Source of the DNA: Adineta steineri
Lineage: Eukaryota > Rotifera > Eurotatoria > Adinetida > Adinetidae
Length of the DNA stretch: 64,000 nt
Direction: 5' to 3'
NCBI GenBank assembly: GCA_905250115.1
Contig: CAJNOI010000004.1
Coordinates: forward strand, 831,729-895,728
Shown here: positions 25,498-37,692 of the stretch, piece after piece
How positions within the stretch are numbered: position 1 is the stretch's first letter
How the letters are laid out: each line of letters starts with the position of its first letter
The notes under the pieces: generated by a model
What the model was told of the DNA's origin: nothing
Seen by the model: only the letters and a program-made list of their open reading frames with translations
Database searches by the model: none
Program-made: the position numbers and the translations under genes

Positions 25498-26055
25498 ATG
25501 AATTACGGGTAACTATCTATATTAATTGATTTTTTTTGATATTTATTAGAAAAAATTAACTTTTTTGCTTTAGCTATGGAGTACCACCACCACCAAAAAA
25601 ATTACGAGAAAAAATTTGGAGTTTCGAAGGTGAATGGCAAAGAGATATATGTGGTTGTTTTCACAATCTAAGTGGATGTAGGTTTTTTATTTGTATATAG
25701 AATAGTTTTCATATAAATAATGGTTTTTTTCCCTATATTTTGAAGGTTTATGTGCATATTTTTGTTGTCCTTGTTTTTGCTATTCAGTCTTTAATCGTTC
25801 TGGTGAATGGCTTTGTGCACCATTTATGTGTTGTTGGCCTGATTCTTTACTTGCGCTTCGAACCAAAATGCGTACGGGATTTCGATTACAAGTAAAAGAA
25901 AAATAGAAGCGTTTTTCTTTTTAAATATATATATATATATTTTTTTATTTTCTTTTCTAAAGGGCTCTGTATTTAAAGATTGTATGGCTGCTACATGTTG
26001 TCCATGTTGCTTATTAGTTCAAATTGATAGTGAACTCGAATATCAAGGCTTATAA
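25498..26055 (+). CDS. PLAC8/cornifelin-family Cys-rich protein
   Basis: Four exons, 25498-25508, 25574-25677, 25746-25891 and 25963-26055, encode 117 residues, the usual length for single-domain PLAC8 proteins. The first coding exon is only 11 nt (MNYG), a common arrangement in short Pro-rich starts; it joins to YGVPPPPKK. The PLAC8 core contains WQRDICGCFHNLSGCLCAYF, the CCPCFCYSVFNRSGEWLC block, RTKMRTGFRLQG and the terminal MAATCCPCCLLVQIDSELEY. The Cys-rich hydrophobic motifs CCPC...C are the family hallmark. Members are membrane-associated and variously linked to metal resistance, organ size and cell growth; the specific role here is unknown. At the exon 2 end, the donor after GGAT (25677) is the one that keeps the frame. 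Confidence 0.93.
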
Positions 26056-26156
26056 TAAATATGTACTATAAAAGAAAATTATAATGATATATACACCGGG
26101 AAGATAAAAACTAATAATAATTTTTTTTCAAAAAAAAAAAGCAAAATTTTTTTGTC

Positions 26157-27688
26157 TTAGTCACAATCATTTTCGTTTATTATTCGTTGAATACAATGTT
26201 GTCCTCTATTTGTTGTTTCTAATTGATAACCACGATTACATATACATCGTCCGAATAATGTACAATGAGAATTTTTATCCATACTAGCACATTGTCGATT
26301 AAGTAAACAACGAACACGAAATGCATTTTTTATATAAAGACTTGTGTGACGTGTTGTAGGCGTAGGTGACCATGGCCACCAACGAAATATAGTAGTTGTT
26401 GAAAATGTTGATGTTGCTGTTGTTGTTATTATAGATGTTGTTTCAATTAATTCTTCATCGGATGATTCTATAATACATCAATTTAGAAATATTAAGAAAA
26501 CAATGGTACTTTTTTTTCTTATATATATATAATACCTGGTACTTGTAAACATGACCAATCATCAACAGGAAAATAGCCTTTAGGACATGAACATACAGAA
26601 TCTAAACAAACTGCAGTTGACGTATGACAATTACGTTTAGTTAAACATTTTCCTCCTAATAAACTTTTATAATCAATTGGTATTGTTGTTAACTGTGTTG
26701 TTGTCTCTTCATTCATATCTATTTATATTTTAAAAAATTTCGTTTTATTTATAATTATACAAAATGAATATTCTATTTACTTTGCATACAAGTATATTGA
26801 TCAATTGGTATAAAACCATTCATACATGTACATTGTCCATTATAACAATGAGATTGAGATACAGTTCGTCGACAAAAATAATCATTTGTACATGTATTAC
26901 CTAGTTTACCTAATGATTTAATTACTTCATTATTTATTGGATAATGTGTTGATGTTGTGCTGCTTAAAAGATTTATTATTGTTGAACTTTCTATTATCAA
27001 TAGATTTTCAACTTATATACAAAAATATATCTTTGAAATTTTTACCTTGTCCACGCATATTAAAACATAAATGCTTTCCTAAAGGTACATAACCATCTAA
27101 ACATACACATGTTCCATGAAGACATTCAAGATACATAGTATTATGTTGACAATCACTATTTATTGAACATACGGAACCATATCCTAATGGTTCATTTTCA
27201 TAGGATTTTGTTACTTGCTTAGGTGGTGGTAATAATAATACTATTTAGAAGGAGAAAAATCCTGAATATTATTTAATAATAAAATAAAACAAACCAAAAT
27301 CTTGTATACATCGATAAGCATCAATTGCGACATAACCCTGTGAACATTCACATTTTCGTGCTAAACATACTTTTGTTCCATCAGTAGGTGTTCGACGACA
27401 TTCATTCGCCCAATCACATTCTTCACCTAACATTCTCATACCTACATAATTTTTAAATTAAAACAAAAAAAAAGAACAATACTAATCTCATTTGTTTATA
27501 CCAGAATTAATTTGTCGACGATGAGGTAATTCTTGTTTTTTTAATATACATTTTTTATTGAAACATATTGAATTAGGTAAACGATTCGTACAATTTGAAT
27601 CTACTTCACATTTATAATTAGGAATTCTATTATATTGTATAGTCGCAGAGAAAACACAATGAATTATAAATAATAATTCTACCCACAT
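26157..27688 (-). CDS. Secreted multi-module EB/EGF-like cysteine-rich protein
   Basis: Six exons encode 417 residues: 27502-27688, 27295-27441, 27046-27240, 26781-27011, 26536-26718 and 26157-26467. All five introns are in phase 1, as in shuffled extracellular modules. A signal peptide, MWVELLFIIHCVFSA, is followed by a short Cys pair and then five repeats of one pattern: C-x5-C-x(8-9)-C-x4/5-C-x-C-x2-GY/GF-x(3-4)-I/V-D-x-Y/W-x-C. Examples are CECSQGYVAIDAYRC, CTCMNGFIPIDQYTC and CSCPKGYFPVDDWSC. This matches EB-type or EGF-like modules of invertebrate secreted proteins. Thr/Ser-rich linkers, probably O-glycosylated, separate modules 3-5. There is no transmembrane segment or GPI signal, so it is probably fully secreted. 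One exon per module implies growth by exon duplication. The ligand or role is unknown. Confidence 0.9.
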
Positions 27689-29948
27689 GATTGAATCTTG
27701 AATGTTGATTAAATGTATAGATCAACTATTATTCATTCGGACTTTTTTTATCTTCAATGATACAAAACCGTAATCCTTGAAATTCAAGTTTATATTCATG
27801 TCTGTCTTACTTTTTTTCTCAGGTGGCTAATCTTGCTTTCAAGGGCTATTGCTAAATACTTGAACAAAGTTCAACATATATTCAATTATTGTATATATAT
27901 AACGTCATGATTTTTGTCGTCGAAGATTAATAAACTAATGCAATCGAAAAGAGATATTTGTTTAAATACATTGAAATTATCCTTGTATCCTAAAAAAGTC
28001 ATAAGATTGTTTGAATGCGAATGATGATATACAATTTGAACAATAAACCAAAGTAAAATGCATATATTTTACTTATAAATAAAACGAAAACTTCGTCTTG
28101 TGATCTTTATTATCAAAATAAATACTCGATATTCTTCGAATCAGAAATATACATGCATTTAGTTTTACGATGTCAGAATCATAATTTAATTTTGTATATA
28201 ATAAGAAAATTGGTAAAAGCATGTGAACTACTTACAATAAATGTTATTCACTTTTAGATTTTTTATGACTTGAATAATCTTAAGTTAATTAAAATAGAAT
28301 TGTAAATATTGAACAGACAACGATTTTAGGATAGCATAACGTGGAAATATGTATTCGAAATAACATAATATGAAGTGCAAATAATATGTAATAATTTCAA
28401 ACTTGTCGCTGTCATATATCCATGACAGCTGCTTGGTCACAAAAAGTATGGGTATGTATTTTTAGTTTAGTAAATTTATTTTTGTTGTTTATGAGAAGTT
28501 TCTATCAACTTTAATCAATTATTATTTATTTCTAACAGAACGAAAATAGCTTCAGCGTTTGAAAATACTTTTTTAATGTGAAATTATGTGGTAATTATAT
28601 TCGATGTCACTTACTAATCAACATTACAGATATGTATTTACATATAGATCATATCTATTGTTTTTTGACACAAAATTCATGACATGATAAACGTATGTCA
28701 ATCTTTAGAAAGTGTTAACCAAACATTAATATTCTTTATTGTATATCAGCAACTACGTGCAACTTCGTGTTTTTTAATTTTTAAAAAATTTATTCTATGG
28801 TATTTGGCATGCTTAGTTACAATTGATAAAATAGTACCACTTCGTATTCTATCACTTATCGCTCTTTGAATTTCAATCGAACTACCGTTTTGTTTTTGTT
28901 AATACTGCAATTAACATATATGGTCCCATATTGACAATACAAAAGCACACGTTTTTCCTGCCAGGTATCTAGTTTAAATAAGCATTTTTCATTTATATTA
29001 CATAGAATCCGAACAATGAGTACTTTTAAAATGTGTTGCGCATATAAAAAGAAAAAAACAAAGATCGTAAATAAAAAAAAAGAACGGAAAGTGTAATAGG
29101 TAAAAAAAAAATGAATCACTCATATTGTCAGATTTTCTCTGTGTAATCAAAGGAATATTCATTATTAAAATTTCTTTTCTACTCAATGCTCTTTTATTTA
29201 TCTGTGATACACTATACCATATATTTTCATTTTTTTCTGCTTCTAATAAATATTTACTAAAGGTTAAAAGAATGTTATCTTTTCCATTCTCATATATTGG
29301 TCAAAGTCCGTTTCGTACTTGATAGACCTTTGCTTTCCTATTCAGGATAATTACAATAGAAATAAATTAGTTTAATTAAATAATTATTTCATGACAAATT
29401 TGCACTTACTAAATCGTAAATAAATCGGTTATTATTATAAGTTACTATTCGTCCATTGTCTGTTACATATCGATTCTTTACACATAGTTCTAGGGTCGTC
29501 GATACTAATGCATCGAAACACAGAATGAATGATTCATTCTTTCTTCTACATTCGATTGTCTGAGAACAATGATGATAATGTACTAGTTTATATTGGTTAA
29601 AATTCTAGGTACTTCGAGATGTACGTCAGGTTCAAAGAATAGATGATATCTATCCTTTTTATATCGTATAAACAATGACAAGAATAAAAGCTTCGAAGAG
29701 ATGATTTCATAAATAGTTGTCACATGTATTCACATGTTTTCAAACACACAATGATTCTTTTTCTTTCTTTCTATTTTCTTTCTCAGCCAAAATATAATCT
29801 AGTCATTCTAGAACACAGAAGAATAAGAACGAGAAATTTGGCCTCGTTTACCTTTGTCAACCCTATATAAACCGATGTTTTTCACATATTCTATACACTA
29901 CGGTATTCTTATCAATTTAAAACTTTCTTCGTATTCAAATTCATTAAA
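27689..29948. other. Intergenic, no gene seen
   Basis: This is 2.3 kb between divergent genes. Open frames on both strands at about 28684-29322 are AT-driven, hydrophobic, overlap each other and have no splice logic. I see no gene here. The last 150 bp form the promoter of the next gene. Confidence 0.55.
29807..29870 (+). promoter_or_regulatory. Core promoter with TATA box and heat-shock-element-like half sites
   Basis: CTATATAA at 29863-29870 is a good TATA box, about 80 bp before the ATG at 29949 of the EF-hand gene, which would put transcription start near 29895. Upstream, TTCTAGAA at about 29807-29814 is a two-unit heat-shock-element-like inverted pair, with another GAA at 29818. The TATA assignment is fairly secure. 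The HSE-like assignment is weak because only two adjacent units fit. Confidence 0.5.
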
Positions 29949-30776
29949 ATGGGTAAATCACATTCAAAAGAAACCTTTACTCAATGGGACTTAGATCGTT
30001 TCAGCAACGTAACTGGTAAATAATAATCTATTTGTTAATTATATATTTTACATTCAAATTTCATATAGGTATTCCACGTACTACAGTTGAAAAACTTTAC
30101 CAAGAATTCATTGCTACAACTGGTAAAGACAACCGTATGGACAAAAAAGAATTCCGTCGTTTATATAAAGAATTATATACAAGTGGACGAACTGGTACAA
30201 CTGTTCCAGCTGTTATCAGCGAACATGATTTGGAAAAAATTTCCGATCGTGTATTCAAAGCTTTTGATGGTGATAATTCAGGCAAATTGACCTTCGAAGA
30301 ATTCGTCAATGCTTATTTATTGATCAATCAAAAAGATTCAGCAACATCAACAACATTCACACCACGTGATCGATTAACCTATGTTTTGGATCATACCAAT
30401 CCAACACCAGGTTACGTTACACGAGAACAAGGTGAACAAGTATTCAACCGTCTTAACAAATTCTACGAGTATGCATTTTTAAATAATTCTTTTGATTTCA
30501 TCTAAAAGTATTTTTCTTATTCTTTAGCTGGGAAGATACAACAAAAACAACATCAACAACAACTACACCAGTTGGTACAACAAAACCAATGTCAACAACA
30601 TGGGAACAACACTGGACCAAACTCGATGATGGCAGTGGCCGGTACGTTAAAATTTATTAAAATGTATAAAATATATAATTTTCTTTTCTTTCTTTAGTGT
30701 TCCACAAGAAAAATTTGTTGAATACGTTACAACATCTGATTCTTACAAAAACCACCTCAATCGTCCATTATTTTAA
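29949..30776 (+). CDS. Neuronal calcium sensor-like EF-hand protein
   Basis: Four exons, 29949-30015, 30069-30468, 30528-30641 and 30698-30776, encode 219 residues. The start MGKSHSKETFTQWDLDRF fits the N-myristoylation signal and first helix of the NCS family (recoverin, frequenin, hippocalcin). One canonical EF-hand loop is clear, DGDNSGKLTFEE (about residues 84-95), inside FKAFDGDNSGKLTFEEFVNA. The preceding EF (TGKDNRMDKKEF) and the last one (DDGSGRVPQEKF) are degenerate or shortened, so few sites may bind Ca2+. A Thr-rich insertion, with KTTSTTTTPVGTTKP, lies before the last EF region and is unusual. Codons end in C more often than in neighbouring genes, suggesting high expression. AATAAA overlaps the stop codon (30776-30781). 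The NCS-like class is likely; the exact subfamily is not. Confidence 0.88.
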
Positions 30777-31974
30777 ATAAATATAACAAAGGCGATGAAA
30801 TAGACTAATTTTTTTTTGTTGTCTTGTATTTTTTCCATCATCGATATCTTTAGCACTATTTTTTATTATGTACTATTTTTTATACATTTCTCGCTTTTTA
30901 CTTGTAAAACACATTTGGATAGCGGGGGATAATCATGTAAAAAATATATATAAACCACTTTAACTAAAATTCTTAATTTATTAAACAAGAGAAAACAAAA
31001 TGAAATAGGCATATCATATCAATAGCATGATGTCGCTGAAAATAAATACTAGGTGACCATTTGATCACTTGAATGACCATTGAGAGAAGAGACAAGCTGA
31101 AAAAAATATATGCGACATCATTCGTATTTTTCTTGTCCTCGATGTCTTTGTTCTTCATATCATTCAATCTATCTATCTTCATAATCATCTAACAGAGAAT
31201 AATGCAAACAAATAGATATAGATATATATATATCAATAATCTTTATTTTCAATCTTGAAATAAATTATTTTTTTATCTTCTCTTTCCCTTTTCTCCTTTG
31301 GTAAATAAAATAAGACAATCGATTGATATTTGTTAGGTCAGTTATTCTCTTTCTCTCTCTCTCTCTTTCTTTTTTTTTCTTGTTCTCTTCATTTCTGGTT
31401 GCTTAGCACATTAAGTTAGTTACCTTTTCGTTTAATAGAATACGAACAAGTATGTACGATTTGTATTTGTATGACATAAACTTTACAACGATCTAATCGT
31501 AAGTTTATTTTGAACAAGGACATATATAAGAATAATCGAATACAAAGAAATCAAACATTTATAGAATATATAAATTATCTTGAAAAGAAATAATAGAAAT
31601 CGTCATACATTTCAACTATTCTATCATCAAATATACTTCATTATTTTTCTTTCTGATAAGATGGGTTAAGACTCGTTAACTTGGCATCTGTCTTTCTCCA
31701 CCTTTCCTTCTTCTTTTTTTTCTTCTGTCCTCGTTTTCTTTCTCTTAACTGTACCACAACTATGATCATATACAATCGTCTCGCACATTTTTTTTTCTTT
31801 TTCTTCTCTTTATGTATGATTGACCGATGAACAATGTGTTAGTTTACATTGTTGCGCGCGTCGTTGAACTTCGTCTACGAAATTTACTCTATGATCATAT
31901 CATTGTTTTATACTTTTCTTTTCATTTCTTTTTGTAGACTATTACTGCTATTGTGTTTACATGGCACATCATTT
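30777..31974. other. Intergenic, no gene seen
   Basis: This is 1.2 kb that includes a (CT)n-rich tract at about 31346-31380 and a TTTTTGTAG acceptor-like site ending at 31937, 37 nt before the next ATG. No exon was recognised. Confidence 0.55.
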
Positions 31975-34900
31975 ATGGCAGCGGCTCGATTTATACGTTT
32001 TTTCAGTCGACGACAAACTAAAAATCATCCAACAACATTAAACGACGAAAATACTCCTCAGACAAATTCAAAATTTCTTCCTAATTTATTAAACTCCAAT
32101 GGAAAAATTCATTCTATTAACAAACATCAACAAACAATACCAATTAAAAATGGTCTTGTCTGTACGGTTGTTTTTCTAGATGGTGATGATGTGAATTTTG
32201 AAGTAGATGTAAGTTATTTTAATCGCAAAGGATACGATTAATGATAAAGTTGACCTGTCCAGACATATTGTCATATACATGTATAATTGATGCGTCAGCT
32301 GTTTTTTTAATCGTCTACTAGTGACCTGACCTTATTCTGTCTATTTAAATGTATAGAAGGATTTTTAATATTATTAGAAATTATTTCCAATTATTATATA
32401 AATAAAATAATTTAATTTTTCTTTTAGCGAAAAGCTGTTGGTAAACTTCTTTATGATAAAGTTATTACACATACTAAATTAGTGGAAGCAGATTATTTTG
32501 GTTTACAATTTACTGATACACATAATGTTAAAGTAATAATATAATATTTATTGTACTTTCAATTGTATTCATTTTCTTAATGTGTTTAGCAATGGCTTGA
32601 TCCTACTAAATCTATTAAAAAACAATGCAAGAGTAAGAAAGAAAGATTATAATGCAAACAAATTCTTATTTTTATCTTTTAGTTGGACCACCGTATACAT
32701 TTCGATTTCGCGTCAAATTTTATACATCCGATCCACAAAATTTACATGAAGAGTTAACAAGGTAAATGATTATGAAGTAAAAAGAATAACCTTGTAATAT
32801 TTTTTCTATTATTTCTATACAGATATTTATTTGTATTACAACTTAAAGATGATATAAGGACGGGAAAATTAGATTGTCCATCTGGTCCAGATGTTGAATT
32901 AGCTGCATTATCTATGCAAGGTAATGTAAATGCATTTATTTTTAATGAATGATTTATTCATTAACATTGAATAGTTCATTAATGATATCATCAATTTAGA
33001 AAGTTTTTTTTTGATTGCTCATTAGTTAAGATTGAAGATAATATGAACGAGAGAAAACTAACAAAAAATTCTCGATGATTGAACAAACACAAAGGATGTA
33101 CGCTTTTTTGATTAATAGAGATGAACATAGAATATGATTGGTATTGACGGTTATGAAAAAACGATTTTCCAATTATAATTTTGACAAATGACGAAATATT
33201 GAAATATTCTTTATATATGCAAATAAGAATGTAACATTATGTCTTCTTTTTGTGTTTTTAGCTGAACTAGGTGATTATACAAGTGATGAACATACTGTTG
33301 AAACAATATCGGAATTTCGTTTTTTACCTGATAAAATACAAACAGAAGAGTTAGAAGAACAAATCCTACAAAAATGGTCTACATACAAGTATATAATAGT
33401 CTTCAATTAGTTTTTTTTAAATATTCTTTTTTTGTATGAATAGAGGTTTAACACCGGCTGATTGTGAAATTCAATATTTAAATAAAGCACGATGGTTAGA
33501 AATGTATGGTGTTGATTTACATACAGTTATGGGTAAAGATGGTTTAGAATATAAACTTGGTTTAACTCCAACGGGTATTCTTGTTTTTGAAAATAAAATC
33601 AAAATTGGTTTATTTGTTTGGTAAAAATTTTCATATTAATAGACAATATCTTTTATTCTGTTTTATTTTTAAGGGCAAAAGTAACACGAATTGATTTCAA
33701 TCGTAATAAATTAACAATAGTTGTTGTGGAAGATGATGATAATGATCCAACATTACAACGTGATTTTGTATTTCTATTTCGTTGTTATGATGAAAAACAA
33801 TGTAAACATTTTTGGAAATGTGCTATGGAATATCATATATTTTTTCGTACAACATCAGCTGCGAAAGTAAAACAAGGTGCAAGATCAAATTTTGCACGTA
33901 CTGGTTCAAGATTCCGATTTAGGTAAGACAAAACAAAACAAGAAACGTAAAAAAATCTTATTTCATTGAATTTAGTGGACGAACTGAATGTCAAGCAGCG
34001 ACATTAGGAAATTTAACTCGTCGTAGTATGAATTTTGAACGTAAAGCTTCTCAACGTTTTTCACGTCGTGCATCGTATGCAATAAGAAAAAAAATTCAAG
34101 AACAAGAGATTTTACGTGAACAAGAAGATGAACGTTTAAAAAAATTAAAATCTGAACAAGAAGCAAAATTAGATGAAACAAAAAAATCACCAGAGTAAAA
34201 TATTTCTTTAAAACAATTTTTCTTAATATATGAAAATTAAATTTTAATAGAAAAAATCAAGATTCAATAGCAAATCATAAACGTTCATCATCACAAAAAG
34301 TTCTAAATCTATCACCTACTCAACGTCTTGATAATCTTATTCAAGCTTCGACGAATGATTTAATATCCGAAGGTATGATTCATATATAATTCCTTTTTCG
34401 TCATTTATTATCTTCGGTTACTGTTCTCAATTGATTGAGTGATACTATTCCGAGCGTTAAAAATGTATATAATATATCATTGTCTGTATATTAATACCAT
34501 GAAAGCGGAGAGATGCTGTCAATCTCAGAATCGTTATTCATTTATAATAACTAATGTAAAACTAGAAATGATATATCATATAATTAATCATATCAAAAAC
34601 TTGATTCATTATCACGACTATGACAAAGTAGTCCAGTTAATTAACTATTTAATAAAATAGATAGGATTGCATAAATGATTTGTAGCAGATTTGAAGTTTT
34701 TCGAAGGTTGATTACACATTTTATTTTAATTGCTACTTTATATTAACGAAATATTTCTGTTCTATTACAATTATTATAAAGCAGAAAGTTTTTTAACGTC
34801 TGAAAATATCTACTCGCTTAGATCGGAAACGTTTCCGAACTAAGCGGAACTCTTCGCATGTTCAAATAAGCTTATAAATCAACAATTTCCTCCGAATAAA

Positions 34901-36416
34901 TTCAATTGTCAGGTTAAACGGGTATATTTTCAAAGAACAATTCGAACCTATGAAACTGAACTGGATTCAATCATGTAGATAAACTATATCACTAACAATT
35001 TTCACATCAAATGTTTATAGAAACAAAAGAAACGATATATAAACAATAGATAATTGCTTTTATAAGTGTTTCATTACATAAACTTATGATTAAGAAAATT
35101 ATTTGATCTTTAAGTTTCTATTCTATGAAAATATAACATATTTTATCTTTTTTTTGATGTTATTAGACATTGAATCCAAGAAGAATGGAATAAATATTCC
35201 TCGTCCTCCTCCAATACCTCCTCGACAAACAAAATCTGATGATAAAACGACAACAACACCTCCGCCGCCGCCACCACCACCATCATTACTTCTTAATAAG
35301 CAATCAAATATAATAATTTCCTCTTCAAATGATCATAATAATGTCAATATAGCTAAAGGTTTGTTTAGTCTAACTCAAAATTTCATCAATAAAATGTTAT
35401 ATATAATATATATCTCTATAGAACCATTAAATGATAACAATGATCAACCGTTATTAATTCAAATATCACCACAGAAAACATTATCTAATGGGTATAATTA
35501 TTAATAAACAAATTTTCTTATATCATTCATTTATTTATTTATTTAAGACATATTTCTCCATCTATTGGCAAAGTGAACAGTCCAACTACTCGATATACAT
35601 TAGCTAATAGTCAATCACCTTATGTTCTCAAGGTATAAATTTTATTTTTTCTTTTCTTCTACGAAAAAACAAAAATAATCTAAAATATGATTTTCTTTCT
35701 TTTCGATATTTTTTCTATAGAATATTAATAGAATATCTTTACATGAAAAATTTCCTATAATACCTGAACTAATTTCTCATTCATCCTATGATAATATATT
35801 AAATTATTGTCTAAGTACAAAAATTGATTTTCCGACAAAAGAAATACAATATGAAAAAAGTTATGCTGATTATGATAATCTATCGTATATAACAAGAAAA
35901 AAACCTAAAAAACATCAAATTTCTTCATGTAAAGATTATTTTATATTTCATGAGAATAAAAATCAACGTAAGTAGATAAATATTTGTTTTGTGACAGCAT
36001 GAAATGAGCATCGTATTCCAAAATAAATGCATGAGATTTTACTCTACTTTGTTTTTGATATATAATAAATCATATTCTATATTTTAGGAAACATTCTTTT
36101 ACACAGAATCAACAACAGTAAATCCAAATTCGATACATAATCAAAGTACAATATTCTATTTTCTATTTATAAATATTTTTTAATAAATGTTATAGATACT
36201 TCAAATTCCCCTGCACCTGTCATTGTAACGCGAACATTAAGTACATCAAATGTTCGAAATGCATCGTCAACTATAGTTCAAACAACACCTACAAATTCTC
36301 AAATATCATCATCTATACAAATACCACATCTTCATCCACGTACATCAAATCGTAATACATCATCACCATCAGTTGGTATTACTCCGACATATCACCCAAT
36401 AACAACAGAATTATAA
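31975..36416 (+). CDS. EPB41L5: EPB41L5/Yurt-type FERM protein (band 4.1-like)
   Basis: Sixteen exons give 652 residues in one open frame: 31975-32208, 32428-32532, 32590-32632, 32683-32761, 32823-32920, 33262-33388, 33444-33620, 33674-33922, 33976-34194, 34251-34372, 35167-35358, 35422-35491, 35548-35632, 35721-35967, 36088-36117 and 36196-36416. The start [14 protein letters not shown] resembles the EPB41L5 N-terminus. The FERM domain (about 50-335) contains [79 protein letters not shown] and [14 protein letters not shown]. The FERM-adjacent region has SGRTECQA and [12 protein letters not shown]. The family regulates epithelial polarity through Crumbs and the actin cortex. The tail is Pro-rich ([11 protein letters not shown] and a polyproline run). 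It ends TTEL, a class I PDZ-binding motif. The 30-nt exon 15 is optional in frame. Confidence 0.94.
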
Positions 36417-37692
36417 AATAAAAAAAAATCATCCTTCCTTTTTCGTTTATTACTATTCTGTGTGTTTTTATTCATACCCTTATCTCTGTTATTATTTACA
36501 TATATACATAATAAGAAATATTCAGATATATATTATTATTATTATTCGATATGCTTGATTGAGCTTGTGCTTTTTTTTCTTCTTGTTTTTGTTGATTGTA
36601 TACAAAACTTACGATTTCTCTTTTCTCTTTTTTTCTCGTTTTTCGTTCTTATTCCTGTTTGTTACTTTGTGAATTCTTTCGTTATTCTTTTCTGCGCATG
36701 TACAGATAGAATTCTGAGTGAATGCCGAAAATAAAAATCCAAAAGAAAATAAATGTTTATTATTCTCAACACATTCTATTGCACAGTGATATGTTAAAAA
36801 CATATGTGACCTCATTTTTTTTCTTCGTTTCTATTATATCTATGTCGTCTATTAATTTCTGTATTTATTATAGGTGCATCTAATCATTCTGTCAGCTTTT
36901 AATGATATATTTATATGTTTTGTCAGACGTATTGCAAAGCATTAATGTTGGTAATTTGAGTTATTTAGACCGCAATGAATAGTTTAGAATATATATTTTT
37001 GTGACTGAAGAAGAATGAATATTACAATATGACGGAGCATCATAATCGCTGATACTCTAGCATCTTTTGACACCAGCTGTGACACTACTATAAAAATAAA
37101 AAAGCAGCAACTCAATAAATAGGCTTAGTTTTTCCTCATAAATATATTCCACTCAATCATTATCTTTTATTCCTATAACGAAATATTTCTATTCTATCGA
37201 TAGTGTACAAGTAGGTAGACAGCAATTATTAGTGACTTGAATTATTGATATTATACATTTATCTTACTCGATTTTTTCCTTCTTCTCAACAATTTCCTTG
37301 AAGAGACTATTTAACAAGTAAGAAAAAAAATGATTTATTTATTTTTAATTAATACATAATTCATATTTGTTCTAGTAATTCTTTAGGATTTGTTTTGTTT
37401 TTATCATTTTCAATTTCAATCCTATGGTTAAATCATAATTTTTTCGAAAGGCAAAAAATGTTAACTTGTCAAAATGCATTAATACCTTATGGCTTGAGGA
37501 GTCAAAACCACATCCAATCAAATTTATAAAAGAAAAAAAAAGCAAAGAAAAAAGAAAAAGGCATACACAAGTAGCGACGTCATCATCGACAACAATCATC
37601 ATCTTGTCTAAGCTCGATCGATTGTCCTTGAATTTGCTTATTTAATAAGAGTAGTTTTACAATTGTAAATATATAGATAAATTTATTTTCAG
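36417..37692. other. Intergenic / possible RAB3 5'-UTR intron
   Basis: This is 1.3 kb with no coding exon recognised. TTTTCAG directly before the RAB3 ATG shows that the start is the first base of an acceptor-bounded exon. The partner could be a non-coding exon here (for example one ending at an AACAAGTAAGA donor near 37317) or a trans-spliced leader. Confidence 0.45.

Noticed and set aside
28684-29322. Overlapping open frames on both strands upstream of the EF-hand gene
   Set aside because: They are Phe/Ile/Leu-rich on both strands, mutually overlapping and show no domain or splice evidence; typical of AT-rich intergenic sequence.
34934-34952. TTCGAACC, like a reversed tRNA B box
   Set aside because: No acceptor, anticodon or T-arm stems can be formed around it; no tRNA is supported anywhere in the window.
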